NCBI GenBank assembly: GCA_027854065.1
Contig: JAQGEF010000012.1
Span: 83,987-147,986 of the forward strand
From: Polluticaenibacter yanchengensis
GTDB taxonomy: Bacteria > Bacteroidota > Bacteroidia > Chitinophagales > Chitinophagaceae
DNA length: 64,000 bases
Direction of reading: 5' to 3'
Part shown: positions 1-9,188 of the stretch, one piece after another
Layout of the letters: each line of letters starts with the position of its first letter
Position numbering within the stretch: the first letter of the stretch is position 1
The notes under the pieces: generated by a model
The model's input: only the letters and a program-made list of their open reading frames with translations
Database searches by the model: none
Told to the model about the DNA's origin: nothing
Made by a program: the position numbers and the translations under genes

Positions 1-1
1 T

Positions 2-631
2 CCGAACGGTAGCGCAGGTCAGTTAGGCGCACAGCACTCTACTGCATTTGAAAGTTATTATGCCAATATTCCAGGTTTAAAAGTAATATCTCCAAGTAAT
101 CCATACGATGCGAAAGGTCTATTAAAGGCCGCTATTCGTGATAACGACCCTGTAATGTTTATGGAAAGCGAGGTGACTTATGGTGATAAAGGAGAAGTAC
201 CTGAGGAAGAATACATTATACCAATTGGCAAAGCTGATGTTAAACGTGCAGGTAAAGATATTACCATCGTTTCTTACAGTAAAATGATGAAAGTAGCCTT
301 AGCCGCTGCAGAAGAATTGGCTAAAGAAGGCATTGATGCAGAAGTAATTGACTTACGCACCATCCGTCCTTTAGATTGGGAAACAATTGTAGAAAGCGTT
401 AAGAAAACTAACCACCTGGTAATTGTTGAAGAGCAATGGCCGATGTGTTCAGTATCCTCTGAAATTGCTTTCCGCATTCAAAAAGAAGCATTCGATTACC
501 TGGATGCGCCTATCTTACGTATTACCAGTGTAGATGCCCCTATGCACTATGCACCAAACTTAGCAGCATTAGCTATTCCTGATGTACCACGTACAGTAGC
601 TTTGGTAAAAAAAGCATTAAACAAAAAATAA
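2..631 (+). CDS. pdhB: Pyruvate dehydrogenase E1 component, beta subunit (3' part)
   Basis: This is the C-terminal part of the E1 beta subunit, which with E1 alpha decarboxylates pyruvate using thiamine diphosphate and passes the acetyl group to the E2 lipoyl arm. The reading frame is open from the window edge and starts PNGSAGQLGAQHSTAFESYY, a conserved stretch of the pyrimidine-binding domain. The transketolase C-terminal domain follows, with IVSYSKMMKVALAAAEELAKE, EVIDLRTIRPLDWETI and VEEQWPMCSVSSEIAF. The gene ends with TAA and is followed by a hairpin terminator. The 5' part lies outside the window, so the ATG at 155 is internal and not the start. A 2-oxoisovalerate dehydrogenase beta subunit is the alternative, but the sequence reads closer to PDH. 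Confidence 0.93.
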   Translation, partial: PNGSAGQLGAQHSTAFESYYANIPGLKVISPSNPYDAKGLLKAAIRDNDPVMFMESEVTYGDKGEVPEEEYIIPIGKADVKRAGKDITIVSYSKMMKVALAAAEELAKEGIDAEVIDLRTIRPLDWETIVESVKKTNHLVIVEEQWPMCSVSSEIAFRIQKEAFDYLDAPILRITSVDAPMHYAPNLAALAIPDVPRTVALVKKALNKK

Positions 632-650
632 TCGATTAAACTTCTATATA

Positions 651-682
651 AAGCCGGTAACCTTAAGTTATCGGCTTTTTTG
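651..682 (+). terminator. Rho-independent terminator after pdhB
   Basis: A 10-bp stem (AAGCCGGTAA paired with TTATCGGCTT, one G-T wobble) is followed directly by a T run, 20 bp after the pdhB stop codon. Confidence 0.85.
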
Positions 683-683
683 T

Positions 684-760
684 TTTATTAAATCATCTTT
701 TGTACGACTATCCCACATTGTTGTGTCACTCACTTCAACTGTTTTACTACTATTTATCAG
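684..760 (+). repeat. Dispersed ~60-bp element, copy A
   Basis: This copy reads ATTAAATCATC, then ATTGTTGTGTCACTCACTT, then a second CTACTATTTA-like word. It shares the core GTTGTGTCACTC with copies near 10.85, 16.40, 41.15 and 57.19 kb. It begins right after the pdhB terminator. The rest of the gap to 1131 is AT-rich and I see nothing else in it. Confidence 0.6.
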
Positions 761-1131
761 CATTTCAACTCATTTACCTGTACGTTTTATGCAGGCACTT
801 TGCTACCTATAGAAGTCGGGAGAAATAAACATAAAGCATTAACAATCAAAAAATAGTTAATACAACGGCGGTAAATCTGACAAACTATCTACCATCTTAT
901 TTATAAATATAATCGCGAACAATAACAAAATAAGATACATCCTAACTCATAAAACAAGAAGTGGCTTAGCTGCTGATATCCCGATTGAAAAATGAAGAAT
1001 GTTTAAAGCCTATAGCTAAGTGTTTCAAAAATAGAATATATAAAATAATTTATGTAAAATATATCCTATGAATAATTAATTTTATATTCGTATATATAAA
1101 ATTTCATTTCTGACACCCAAAGCTTACAACT

Positions 1132-2637
1132 ATGAAACACTTATTTTCATTAATATTGGTATTCCAATTTATTACCAATGTCAATTCACAAAGCGTCAGC
1201 ATCAATACCGATGGCTCAGCCGCTCATGCCAGTGCCATACTTGATGTAAAAAGTACTAATAAGGGATTTTTAGTACCAAGAATGACCTTAGCACAGCGCA
1301 CTGCCATCGCATCGCCAGCCGAGGGACTATTAGTCTACCAGACTGATGGTGCCACAGGATTTTATTATTACCAGTCAGGATGGAAAACTTTCGGTGCAGA
1401 TAATTTAGGCAACCATATTGCGTCCCAAAACTTACAGCTAAATAACTTTAAGATAAGCAACAACAACGATGCTACCGTTGGATTAGGCATCAGTAATATA
1501 GGAGCCTTAAGTTTAACGGGCAAAGCAGTAGACCCGATAGCTTCCAACACCTTGCCAAGAGAAACATTCAGAGTTACCAGCGATGGCAGTATTCTTGGAT
1601 TTGGGAAATACTTTGTTGGTCCGTTTCCTGCAAGCGGTCCGGGTATGAGATTCATGTGGTACTCTGGGAAAGGAGCCTTAAGAGTTGGCAATGCCACTTC
1701 AACCGAATGGGATTCAACTAATGTAAAAGATTATTCATACGCTTTTGGTAACCAGGTTACTGCAAGCGCATACGGTAGCTTTGCCGTAGGAGACCAGGTA
1801 AATGTTACAAGCGTAGTAGGAACCGGTATCGGATCAAGTATCCAGGTAAAGGGTACTGCAGCATTAGCAATAGGTGCCAACAATGTAGCCAATGGATTCT
1901 GCTCTGTAAGTCTGGGATACACAGATAGTGCAATGGGCCAGGGAGCGATAGCATTAGGTTACAGAGTACTTGCCAGTAAAGACTACTCCGTTGCGATAGG
2001 TTACAGGGGCAGAGCTATACACGAAGGCTCCCTGGTTCTTTCAGATGCGTCCTCTTTAAGCGCTACTCTTTCATCCTACACAACATCAAGTTCAGATAAT
2101 CAAATGACGGCAAGGTATGCTGGCGGTTACAGGTTCTTTACCAATGATAATATGACCATTGGTGTTCGTCTGAATGCGAACGCCAATTCATGGAGCATCA
2201 TTTCAGACTCCACACTCAAAGAACGTTTCGAAGAAACAGATGGCAATGAAATGCTAAACAAACTTGAAAACATCAGGATGGGTAGCTGGAACTATAAAGG
2301 CCAGGCTAAACTAGGTCTAAGGCATTATGGCCCAATGGCACAGGACTTCTATGCGGCCTATGGTAAAGACAATTATGGTACTATTGGAGACAATACATCC
2401 ATCGCTCAAGCCGACTTTGATGGCGTCATGCTAATAATGATCAGGGAATTATCAAAAAAAGCAAAAATCCATGAATCAGAATTAGAATTACTGAAAAAAG
2501 AAAATAGTTTGCTCAATGAAAAACTTCAGCAAAACAATCAGACAGAAGCAAAATTGAACTTACTACTTGAAATTCTAAGTTCAAACGAACAAACCAAAGC
2601 CATTGTTGATACTTACAAAAATGCTTTAAATAAATAA
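1132..2637 (+). CDS. Secreted protein with YadA-like head repeats and C-terminal S74 (endosialidase chaperone) domain
   Basis: The 501-residue protein starts with a signal peptide ([20 protein letters not shown]). Residues about 20-90 are the Bacteroidota-type segment with [19 protein letters not shown] stretch around 200-300 has YadA-head-like repeats ([52 protein letters not shown]). Residues about 355-430 ([24 protein letters not shown]) are the S74 intramolecular chaperone domain, which in phage tail spikes helps trimerise the protein and is often self-cleaved. The last ~70 residues are a coiled coil with Glu/Lys/Leu heptads. No phage genes are nearby, so a trimeric cell-surface protein is more likely than a tail fibre. 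The ligand is unknown. Confidence 0.8.
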   Translation: MKHLFSLILVFQFITNVNSQSVSINTDGSAAHASAILDVKSTNKGFLVPRMTLAQRTAIASPAEGLLVYQTDGATGFYYYQSGWKTFGADNLGNHIASQNLQLNNFKISNNNDATVGLGISNIGALSLTGKAVDPIASNTLPRETFRVTSDGSILGFGKYFVGPFPASGPGMRFMWYSGKGALRVGNATSTEWDSTNVKDYSYAFGNQVTASAYGSFAVGDQVNVTSVVGTGIGSSIQVKGTAALAIGANNVANGFCSVSLGYTDSAMGQGAIALGYRVLASKDYSVAIGYRGRAIHEGSLVLSDASSLSATLSSYTTSSSDNQMTARYAGGYRFFTNDNMTIGVRLNANANSWSIISDSTLKERFEETDGNEMLNKLENIRMGSWNYKGQAKLGLRHYGPMAQDFYAAYGKDNYGTIGDNTSIAQADFDGVMLIMIRELSKKAKIHESELELLKKENSLLNEKLQQNNQTEAKLNLLLEILSSNEQTKAIVDTYKNALNK

Positions 2638-2649
2638 CGATATTTTCAA

Positions 2650-3822
2650 CTAATCATTCATTTTAGAAATAGCATATTCCAAGCCCCGTAATTCGGCCAA
2701 AGCTTTCAACCGGCCAATTGCAGAGTAACCGGGATATGCATTTTTTTGTAAGTCATCCAGCATCTGGTGCCCATGATCAGGACGCATTGGTAAACTTATA
2801 CCACGTTTTTGTTGCAGTTTATAAATGGCTTTAATAATACTAAACATATCTGCATCACCTTCCAAATGCCTGGCTTCGTAAAAGTTACCAGCTTCATCAC
2901 GCTTCGTATTTCGCAAATGCAAAAAATGAATTCTATCACAAAACAAATTCAACATTTCCGGCAAATCATTATCCGCCCGGGCACCAAAAGAACCTGTACA
3001 AAAACACAATCCGTTATTTACACTTGGTACAGCATTAAACAAATCCTCCACATCCTGTTTAGTACTTAGTATACGTGGCAACCCTAAAACCGGGAATGGC
3101 GGATCATCCGGATGTATCGCCAGCTTAATATTATTAGCATCTGCAACAGGGATTATCTCCTTTATAAATGTGAACAAATGTTCTTTCAATTTTTGAGTAT
3201 CAATACCACTATAACTTTCCAAGGCCTTTAATACCTGCTCAGGTGTAAAAGCATCTGAACTACCCGGCAAACCTAACATCGCATTTTTCAAAATACGTTC
3301 CTTTTCCGATGCTGGCATTTGATCATACCTTTCTTTTGCAGCAGCCAATATATCGGCGACATAGTCAGCTTCAGCCAAAGGACGTTTTAATAAAAAAACA
3401 TCAAACACAACAAAGTCAAGATGGTGGAAATACAATGCTTTACTACCATCCGGCATTACAAAATTCACATCTGTTCGCAGCCAATCCAATACCGGCATAA
3501 AGTTGTAGGTAATCACTTCAATACCGCACTCAGCCAAATTAATGATTGACTGTTTATAATTATCAATATGCGTTTGAAAATTGCCTCTTCTTTTTTTGAT
3601 CTCATCACTTACAGGTAAACTTTCTACAACTGTCCAGTCCATACCATAGGATTCAATCATAGATTTGCGTTCGTTAATAGCATCAATCGTCCAAACTTCC
3701 CCTACCGGAATTTGGTGCAATGCCGTTACCACACCACTACAACCAGATTGTCTGATATCCGCTAAAGAAACCACATCATTTGGACCAAACCAACGCATGG
3801 TTTGTTGCATTAAGTATTTCAT
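2650..3822 (-). CDS. uxuA: Mannonate dehydratase
   Basis: UxuA dehydrates D-mannonate to 2-keto-3-deoxygluconate in cytoplasmic hexuronate breakdown. The 390-residue length is normal for the family, and the N-terminus (MQQTMRWFGPNDVVSLADIR, QSGCSGVVTALHQIPVGEVW) and C-terminal MRPDHGHQMLDD segment are typical. It lies at the distal end of the minus arm of the xylan locus, separated from xylA by ~700 bp of repeats, so it probably has its own transcription start. Its presence shows that glucuronate freed by the alpha-glucuronidases at 17.5-23.2 kb is meant to be catabolised. The preceding isomerase and reductase are not in the minus arm. Confidence 0.95.
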   Translation of the reverse strand: MKYLMQQTMRWFGPNDVVSLADIRQSGCSGVVTALHQIPVGEVWTIDAINERKSMIESYGMDWTVVESLPVSDEIKKRRGNFQTHIDNYKQSIINLAECGIEVITYNFMPVLDWLRTDVNFVMPDGSKALYFHHLDFVVFDVFLLKRPLAEADYVADILAAAKERYDQMPASEKERILKNAMLGLPGSSDAFTPEQVLKALESYSGIDTQKLKEHLFTFIKEIIPVADANNIKLAIHPDDPPFPVLGLPRILSTKQDVEDLFNAVPSVNNGLCFCTGSFGARADNDLPEMLNLFCDRIHFLHLRNTKRDEAGNFYEARHLEGDADMFSIIKAIYKLQQKRGISLPMRPDHGHQMLDDLQKNAYPGYSAIGRLKALAELRGLEYAISKMND

Positions 3823-3923
3823 TCTTTAAATTTTTGAAGCTGTCAATTAAACAATACTTACAGGAATTGCTTTTTCTTTCATGACTTTGAAAACTGATTT
3901 TACTCATCGATAACTATCCCGCA

Positions 3924-4082
3924 TGCTCCTCTCCCCTCCCTGGAGGGGTTGGGGTGGGTTTCTTCTGCATAATAAATCTACCTTCTATTAGAGATAGGTG
4001 TCGCACCTACGGCGCTTTAGATACAATAACACATTTTGCTTTCTACCATAATGTCGTCCCTACGGGACTTTAAAACGATAGT
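3924..4082 (-). repeat. Composite intergenic repeat (inverted relative of the 24.4-kb unit)
   Basis: This stretch has a CCCTCC/GGAGGG inverted repeat, an AGGTGTCGCACCT palindrome and a GTCCCTACGGGAC palindrome. The same modules occur in opposite orientation in the 337-bp tandem unit at 24.28-25.06 kb, and the first module recurs at 63.57 kb. Confidence 0.65.
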
Positions 4083-4143
4083 GTCATAGATGCGCAGATA
4101 TATAACAATGACTGCATAGGAAATACATCTTAAAACCAGAACC

Positions 4144-4280
4144 GTCATTCAGAGCGCAGCGAAGAATCGCATTCCAACTTCCGAGCCCAGAGAGGAAGAA
4201 CAGTCCACATAATACGTGGGGATTTTTCCTCGGGTTACGTAAACTTCAAAGCAGTCTCAATTTCACCTCGTCAAAATGAC
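4144..4280 (-). repeat. MITE-like element, copy 1 (about 137 bp)
   Basis: It is bounded by GTCATTCAGAGCGCAGCGAA and its near-inverse CTCGTCAAAATGAC, giving imperfect terminal inverted repeats of the GTCATTYTGA type. The interior contains GGGGATTTTTCCTCGG. There is no coding capacity. It is inverted relative to the copies at 24.3-25.1 kb. Confidence 0.7.
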
Positions 4281-4293
4281 TGTGAAACAGAGC

Positions 4294-4431
4294 GTCATTC
4301 TGAGCGCAGTGAAGAATCTAATTCCAACTTCCGAGCCTTGCGAGGAAGAACAGTCCACATAATAGCATGGGGATTTTTCCTCGGGTTACCTCAACTTCAA
4401 AGCAGTGTCAATTTCTCCTCGTCAAAATGAC
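4294..4431 (-). repeat. MITE-like element, copy 2 (about 138 bp)
   Basis: This is a near-identical tandem neighbour of the copy at 4144, with the same ends (GTCATTCTGAGCG and CGTCAAAATGAC). The two copies are 13 bp apart. Nothing else is recognisable between here and xylA. Confidence 0.7.
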
Positions 4432-4519
4432 GATTGTCCAAAACAAAAAAGTTTTGATAGAAAGTACATGCAAGCATGCACTTTCCACAAAACCTATTAT
4501 CAAAAACTGCTGCCCTAAA

Positions 4520-5836
4520 TTATAAAACGTACCTGTTTATTAAATTCTCCAGGTACTCCTGCTGACCACTGATCATATCCGGTTCACCATTATCAATTGC
4601 ATACTGACGCAAATCAGTCAATGATAATTTACCATTCTCAAAATCAGCTCCCGCACCACCATCAAAAGAACTGTAGCGTTTAGTACGTAAAGCTTTGTAT
4701 TCAGAATTAGCCAATATTTTATCTGCTAAAATCAACGCTTTTGCGAACGTATCTATGCCACCAATGTGCGCATAAAAAATATCTTTAGGATCGGTACTGT
4801 TACGACGGATTTTAGCATCAAAATTAATACCACCACCGGCTAAACCACCGGCTTCCACCAATACCAGCATTGCTTCTACCAACTCATTAATGTTATTAGG
4901 AAACTGGTCCGTATCCCAACCGTTTTGGTAATCACCACGGTTAGCATCCATAGAACCTAATACACCGGCATCAGCTGCTACCTGTAACTCATGCTGAAAC
5001 GTATGGCCAGCAAGCGTTGCATGATTTACTTCAATATTGATTTTAAAATCATTCAATAAATCATGTTCACGTAAGAAACCGATTACAGTTTCGCAATCAT
5101 AATCGTATTGATGTTTACTAGGTTCACAAGGTTTCGGTTCAATAAAGAAATTACCTTTAAATCCAATGCTTCTAGCATAATCTTTAGCCAGGTGTAAGAA
5201 CTTCGCCAAATGCGCTTTTTCACGCTTCATATTGGTGTTCAGCAGGCTCATATAACCTTCACGACCTCCCCAGAATACATAGTTCTCACCACCCAAAGCA
5301 ACAGTAGCATCCAAAGCTGCTTTTACCTGTGCGCCACCGTGTGCCAATACATGAAAATTAGGATTGGTAGCCGCGCCATTCATATAGCGCTTATTGGAAA
5401 ATAAATTAGCGGTACCCCACAATAATTTAATGCCGCTTGCATCCTGGTGCTGTTTTAAATGAGCTGTAAGCGCCTGTAAGCGTCTGTCATTTTCATTAAT
5501 ATCGTTGGTGTAATCTACCACATCCACATCGTGAAAACAATAATATGGCACATTCAATTTAGAAATAAATTCAAAAGCCGCATCCGCTTTATCTTTAGCT
5601 CTGTCTACAGCATCTGATTTAGTATTCCATGCAAAACTCTGGGTTGGTTCACCAAACGGGTCGCCACCATTGGCACAAAAGCTATGCCAGTAGGCAACAG
5701 CAAATTTCAACCATTCTTTCATGGTTTTATTACCCACTACCCTGGTCTCATCGTAAAACCTATATGCTAACGGATTATCCGATTCTGCACCTTCGAATTG
5801 AATTTTCGAGATTCCTTTAAAATACTCGTTGCTCAT
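4520..5836 (-). CDS. xylA: Xylose isomerase
   Basis: XylA interconverts D-xylose and D-xylulose using two divalent metals. The 438-residue length is that of class II enzymes. The signature [11 protein letters not shown] is present, as are the metal-ligand segments [24 protein letters not shown] and [17 protein letters not shown]. The catalytic-His region reads [10 protein letters not shown]. It lies 17 bp downstream of xylB on the same strand, so the two are probably co-transcribed; the perfect-arm palindrome at 5894-5908 lies 58 bp upstream of the start, inside the 3' end of xylB, and could give extra control. Confidence 0.97.
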   Translation of the reverse strand: MSNEYFKGISKIQFEGAESDNPLAYRFYDETRVVGNKTMKEWLKFAVAYWHSFCANGGDPFGEPTQSFAWNTKSDAVDRAKDKADAAFEFISKLNVPYYCFHDVDVVDYTNDINENDRRLQALTAHLKQHQDASGIKLLWGTANLFSNKRYMNGAATNPNFHVLAHGGAQVKAALDATVALGGENYVFWGGREGYMSLLNTNMKREKAHLAKFLHLAKDYARSIGFKGNFFIEPKPCEPSKHQYDYDCETVIGFLREHDLLNDFKINIEVNHATLAGHTFQHELQVAADAGVLGSMDANRGDYQNGWDTDQFPNNINELVEAMLVLVEAGGLAGGGINFDAKIRRNSTDPKDIFYAHIGGIDTFAKALILADKILANSEYKALRTKRYSSFDGGAGADFENGKLSLTDLRQYAIDNGEPDMISGQQEYLENLINRYVL

Positions 5837-5853
5837 AAAACTAATTTATATGT

Positions 5854-7335
5854 TTATTGTATTTGTTTATCTAAGTATTGAAACCAGTCATTATATACCG
5901 ATTGGTATTTATCAACCAAATCTTTTTGCGGCTCAATAATGGTTAATGGTTTAAAATTGCTGAATGCCTCACCCGGATTGCTGTAACACCTGTTACCAAT
6001 ACCGGCACCAATTGCGGCTCCCACACTGCCATCGTTGTTATACAACTCTACCGGAATATTCAGCGTATTGACAAATGCTTCCGAAAAGACAGGACTTAAG
6101 AACATGTTGGCTTTACCGGCCCGTATTATTGTTGGATTAATTTTATTTTCCTGCAAAATATCAAAGCCATATTTAAAAGAACACGCAATGCCCTCCTGCC
6201 CTGCTCTTACCAGGTGCGCATGCTGATGAATATTAAAATCCAAATTATAAAACTGAGCACCCACCGATTTATTTTCCAGCATCCTTTCTGCACCATTGCC
6301 AAAAGGTAAAATGCGCAACTCATCAGCACCAATACTCACTTTAGAAGCCAGGTCATTCATAACTGCGTAGCTCTCTGAACGGGTCATATCTTTTAACCAA
6401 CGATTCAAAATACCCGTACCATTTATGCAAAGCAATACGCCTAATGATGGATTGGCATGCGTATAATTCACATGTGCGAAAGTGTTGACCCTGGATTGGG
6501 TATCAAATGTCAATTCATCCGTAACCCCATATATAACACCACTTGTACCTGCAGTTGCAGCCACTTCGCCCGGATTAAGCACATTCAACGACAAGGCATT
6601 ATTTGGCTGGTCACCGGACTTATAAGATACCGGGATACCAGGTTTTAAGCCCAGTTCTGAAGCGACTTCCTTTGTTACATTTCCATGAACAGAAAACAGA
6701 TCCTGCACTACCGGAATCAGGTAATCCCTGAATCCATAATAATTCATTACATCCCTGGAGATTTCCTTTGATTTAAAATCCCAGAAAATCCCTTCTGATA
6801 ATGCTGAAATAGAAGTGGTAATACTGCCGGTAAACTTATAAGCTGCAAAATCCCCCGGCAACATTATCTTATCAATCCTGTCAAATATCTCAGGTTCATT
6901 TTCTTTTATCCATGCCAGTTTAGAAGCTGTAAAATTACCAGGCGAATTCAGTAATCTTTGTAATGATGTGGAGTGACCAATTTCATCGAAAGCCTTATTA
7001 CCTATTTCTACCGCCCGGCTATCGCACCAGATAATGCTGTTTCGCAACACTTCGCCCTTTTTGTCTAAAACGACCAAACCATGCATCTGGTAAGATATAC
7101 CAATAGCTGAAATATCTTTAGGGTCGTACAGATTAAAACTATTTGCTTTTAGAATAGCCTGTTTAATATTATGCCACCAATCATCCGGAGACTGTTCTGC
7201 CCAACCTGTTTTTGGAGAAATTATTTCCGTTTCCGTTTCCGGGTAGTTGGTCGAACAAATACAGTTCAATGTCTGGCTATCTATTACAGATACTTTTATT
7301 GACGAAGTTCCTAAATCGATTCCTAATAACAACAT
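5854..7335 (-). CDS. xylB: Xylulokinase (FGGY family)
   Basis: XylB phosphorylates D-xylulose to xylulose 5-phosphate, which enters the pentose phosphate pathway. The protein starts MLLLGIDLGTSSIKVSVID, the FGGY/actin-fold phosphate-1 motif. SYQMHGLVVLD, a MLPGDFAAYKFTG segment, GTSGVIYG and a GAAIGAGIG loop near the C-terminus follow. The frame extends upstream to 7398, but that would overlap the GH35-like gene by 37 bp and put 21 non-family residues before the first strand. The ATG at 7335 leaves a 26-bp gap and is chosen. The product is about 493 residues, normal for the family. Confidence 0.94.
   Translation of the reverse strand: MLLLGIDLGTSSIKVSVIDSQTLNCICSTNYPETETEIISPKTGWAEQSPDDWWHNIKQAILKANSFNLYDPKDISAIGISYQMHGLVVLDKKGEVLRNSIIWCDSRAVEIGNKAFDEIGHSTSLQRLLNSPGNFTASKLAWIKENEPEIFDRIDKIMLPGDFAAYKFTGSITTSISALSEGIFWDFKSKEISRDVMNYYGFRDYLIPVVQDLFSVHGNVTKEVASELGLKPGIPVSYKSGDQPNNALSLNVLNPGEVAATAGTSGVIYGVTDELTFDTQSRVNTFAHVNYTHANPSLGVLLCINGTGILNRWLKDMTRSESYAVMNDLASKVSIGADELRILPFGNGAERMLENKSVGAQFYNLDFNIHQHAHLVRAGQEGIACSFKYGFDILQENKINPTIIRAGKANMFLSPVFSEAFVNTLNIPVELYNNDGSVGAAIGAGIGNRCYSNPGEAFSNFKPLTIIEPQKDLVDKYQSVYNDWFQYLDKQIQ
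5894..5908. promoter_or_regulatory. Palindrome TATACCGATTGGTAT, site 1
   Basis: The 15-mer has perfect ATACC/GGTAT arms around GATT. It sits in the last codons of xylB, 58 bp upstream of the xylA start. The identical 15-mer occurs at 20394 and 25887. The form resembles a TetR- or LacI-class operator. Whether a protein binds it is inference. Confidence 0.45.
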
Positions 7336-7361
7336 ACAGTTCTCTGGTATTTTCTTATTGC

Positions 7362-8984
7362 TTAATATGCGTACAATGCTACTTTCTGAATTTCCCAATC
7401 ATTGGTCGGTATTCTTATATGTCTTCCCTGGTGCGTTTGATCGCCATTATTTCTTATGGAAACATTAAAAACACCATCCTTAAATCTTCCTTTATCAGCC
7501 GTTAATATACCGGCTTCTAACTTAGAATTTTTATGCTCAAATGTAAGCACTACTCCTGTACCACCCACATAAAAATCGTTTTTATCTGTTTGAATAATGA
7601 TAGCACCACTTGGCGGCCAGGACGTGTCTTTAGCCTGGCTTGACCAGTTTAAAGTCAGGTCATGTTTAACGGTTATAATAAAATCACCCAACTCTATTTT
7701 TTCACTGTTATTTTTCTTATCAAGCAATACGCCTTCAACCTTTTTTCCCCCGGTATATGCTTTAAACAACTCCGCTTCCATCTGCTTAATAATATCATAA
7801 CTTTTACCTAAAAGTGCACTATTAACAGCCGAACCGTTTTCAATAGAAAAAGGTGAAAAGCCAATAGCTTTATAATGTCCGACTGCATATAGCGCCTTTG
7901 CGCCCACCGTGGAATCGAAGTGAATTTCAGGCACAAACAAAGGATTGTTATTTCTTACAAACAAATCGTTATAGTACTTAAAATTCGGATTGTAAAAATC
8001 AGGACTCAACATATCAATATCCGGAGCCGCTACCTGCCAGATATTTAAAATATGTGGCAAAGGTCCTGCACTTGGATAATCGCCCTGCTTCACAAAACGA
8101 TGATTCAATGCTGCGTTTACAAACATCGGAATATTGTAAATTTTCTTTCCTGCTTTCGCTACTTCATTCGCATACTGCGCATAATAGTAAGCCTGAAAAA
8201 TCTCTTCTCCATCCAGGTCATTCCCAAAAATGGTTGGCCAGTTACCCTTCGTTTTACTGCCATTTTGTTTCCACTTATCTGCCAACTCCGGAACTAACGC
8301 TTTACTTTCTTTTTGCAGATAGTTGGAAAGTATTGCCGGGATTTCTGCATTAAACTGTTTGGTAGCAGTGGCTGTATATTCCCTGGCACTGCCTAACATC
8401 CCAATTTCATTTTCCACCTGTACCATTAAAACCGTTCCATGCTTTTCGTCTATCTGTTTTACATGCGCCATCATTGCTTCATAAGCTTTGATATCTGCAT
8501 CCAGATTATCCTTATCAAAAGCCGATAAAATTTCTACTCTTTTGCCAGCATTTGTTACGGCCCGTTCAAATCTTTTTACATCTTGTTTTACCCAGGTTGG
8601 CGCATAACAGCTCATACTGTTTTTCCAGGTACCAAACCATAATATAACCACCTGCATATTATTGGCACGTGCACCTAAAATCAAACTATCAACCAAAGCA
8701 AAATCAAACTTTCCTTCTGCCGGTTCTATCAGTTCCCAATAAACAGGAGCCAATACTGTATTAAGGTTCATGCGTTTCAGTTTAGGCCACATAGCCCGCA
8801 TATCTTCTAAACCTGATGCTGTTGAATTTCCTGTTTCGCCGGCAAGCAGGATAAACGGTTTCTCTTTATGAAACTGCGGTATACCATTGATGGCCTGTAA
8901 TCGTGGGCCGGCACTTTGCTGTGCCAACCCTAGCGATACAAATACGAAAACTAAAACTACACTAAATATGATTGAACGCATCAT
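7362..8984 (-). CDS. GH35-like glycoside hydrolase with DUF5597 C-terminal domain
   Basis: This secreted 540-residue protein has a signal peptide (FSVVLVFVFVSLGLAQQ) and a GH35-like barrel. LNTVLAPVYWELIEPAEGKF is typical of beta-galactosidases of this clan. VENEIG (Glu193) is the likely acid/base and FVPEIHF (Glu353) the likely nucleophile. The C-terminal ~130 residues form the beta-rich DUF5597 region. Characterised relatives remove beta-galactose, for example from xyloglucan, so here it may trim galactose from decorated xylan or xyloglucan fragments in the periplasm. The exact substrate is not visible. It sits between the CBM-bearing GH10 and xylB on the same strand. Confidence 0.85.
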   Translation of the reverse strand: MMRSIIFSVVLVFVFVSLGLAQQSAGPRLQAINGIPQFHKEKPFILLAGETGNSTASGLEDMRAMWPKLKRMNLNTVLAPVYWELIEPAEGKFDFALVDSLILGARANNMQVVILWFGTWKNSMSCYAPTWVKQDVKRFERAVTNAGKRVEILSAFDKDNLDADIKAYEAMMAHVKQIDEKHGTVLMVQVENEIGMLGSAREYTATATKQFNAEIPAILSNYLQKESKALVPELADKWKQNGSKTKGNWPTIFGNDLDGEEIFQAYYYAQYANEVAKAGKKIYNIPMFVNAALNHRFVKQGDYPSAGPLPHILNIWQVAAPDIDMLSPDFYNPNFKYYNDLFVRNNNPLFVPEIHFDSTVGAKALYAVGHYKAIGFSPFSIENGSAVNSALLGKSYDIIKQMEAELFKAYTGGKKVEGVLLDKKNNSEKIELGDFIITVKHDLTLNWSSQAKDTSWPPSGAIIIQTDKNDFYVGGTGVVLTFEHKNSKLEAGILTADKGRFKDGVFNVSIRNNGDQTHQGRHIRIPTNDWEIQKVALYAY

Positions 8985-9054
8985 CTACTGTCTTTATGAA
9001 ATTCATTTCAATTGTAATAATCCTTGCTATTAAAAGCTGAATAGAATGACTACT

Positions 9055-9150
9055 GCCGAAGGGCTGCCGGATACGGAGGGCTACCGCTTTAGCGGTAGGT
9101 GCCTTAGCACCGAGCGCAGCGAGCCCGCAGAAGCCGGAACGAATGCTCCT
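9055..9150. repeat. REP-like hairpin cluster R1
   Basis: Three nested or serial hairpins are visible: CTACCGC-TTTA-GCGGTAG, GGTGC-CTTA-GCACC, and outer GGGCT...AGCCC ends. The element is GC-rich compared with its surroundings and lies between the GH35-like and GH10 genes, where it may stabilise or attenuate the transcript. The rest of the 204-bp gap shows nothing. Confidence 0.65.
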
Positions 9151-9188
9151 CCATGTTTATAAGTCTATAGCCCCATCAGCTTTAAGAC

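Noticed and set aside
1132-2637. Prophage tail fibre gene
   Set aside because: It has a signal peptide and no phage neighbours within the window.
7336-7398. Longer xylulokinase start
   Set aside because: It would overlap the upstream GH35-like gene, and the FGGY family starts at MLLLGIDLGTSS.
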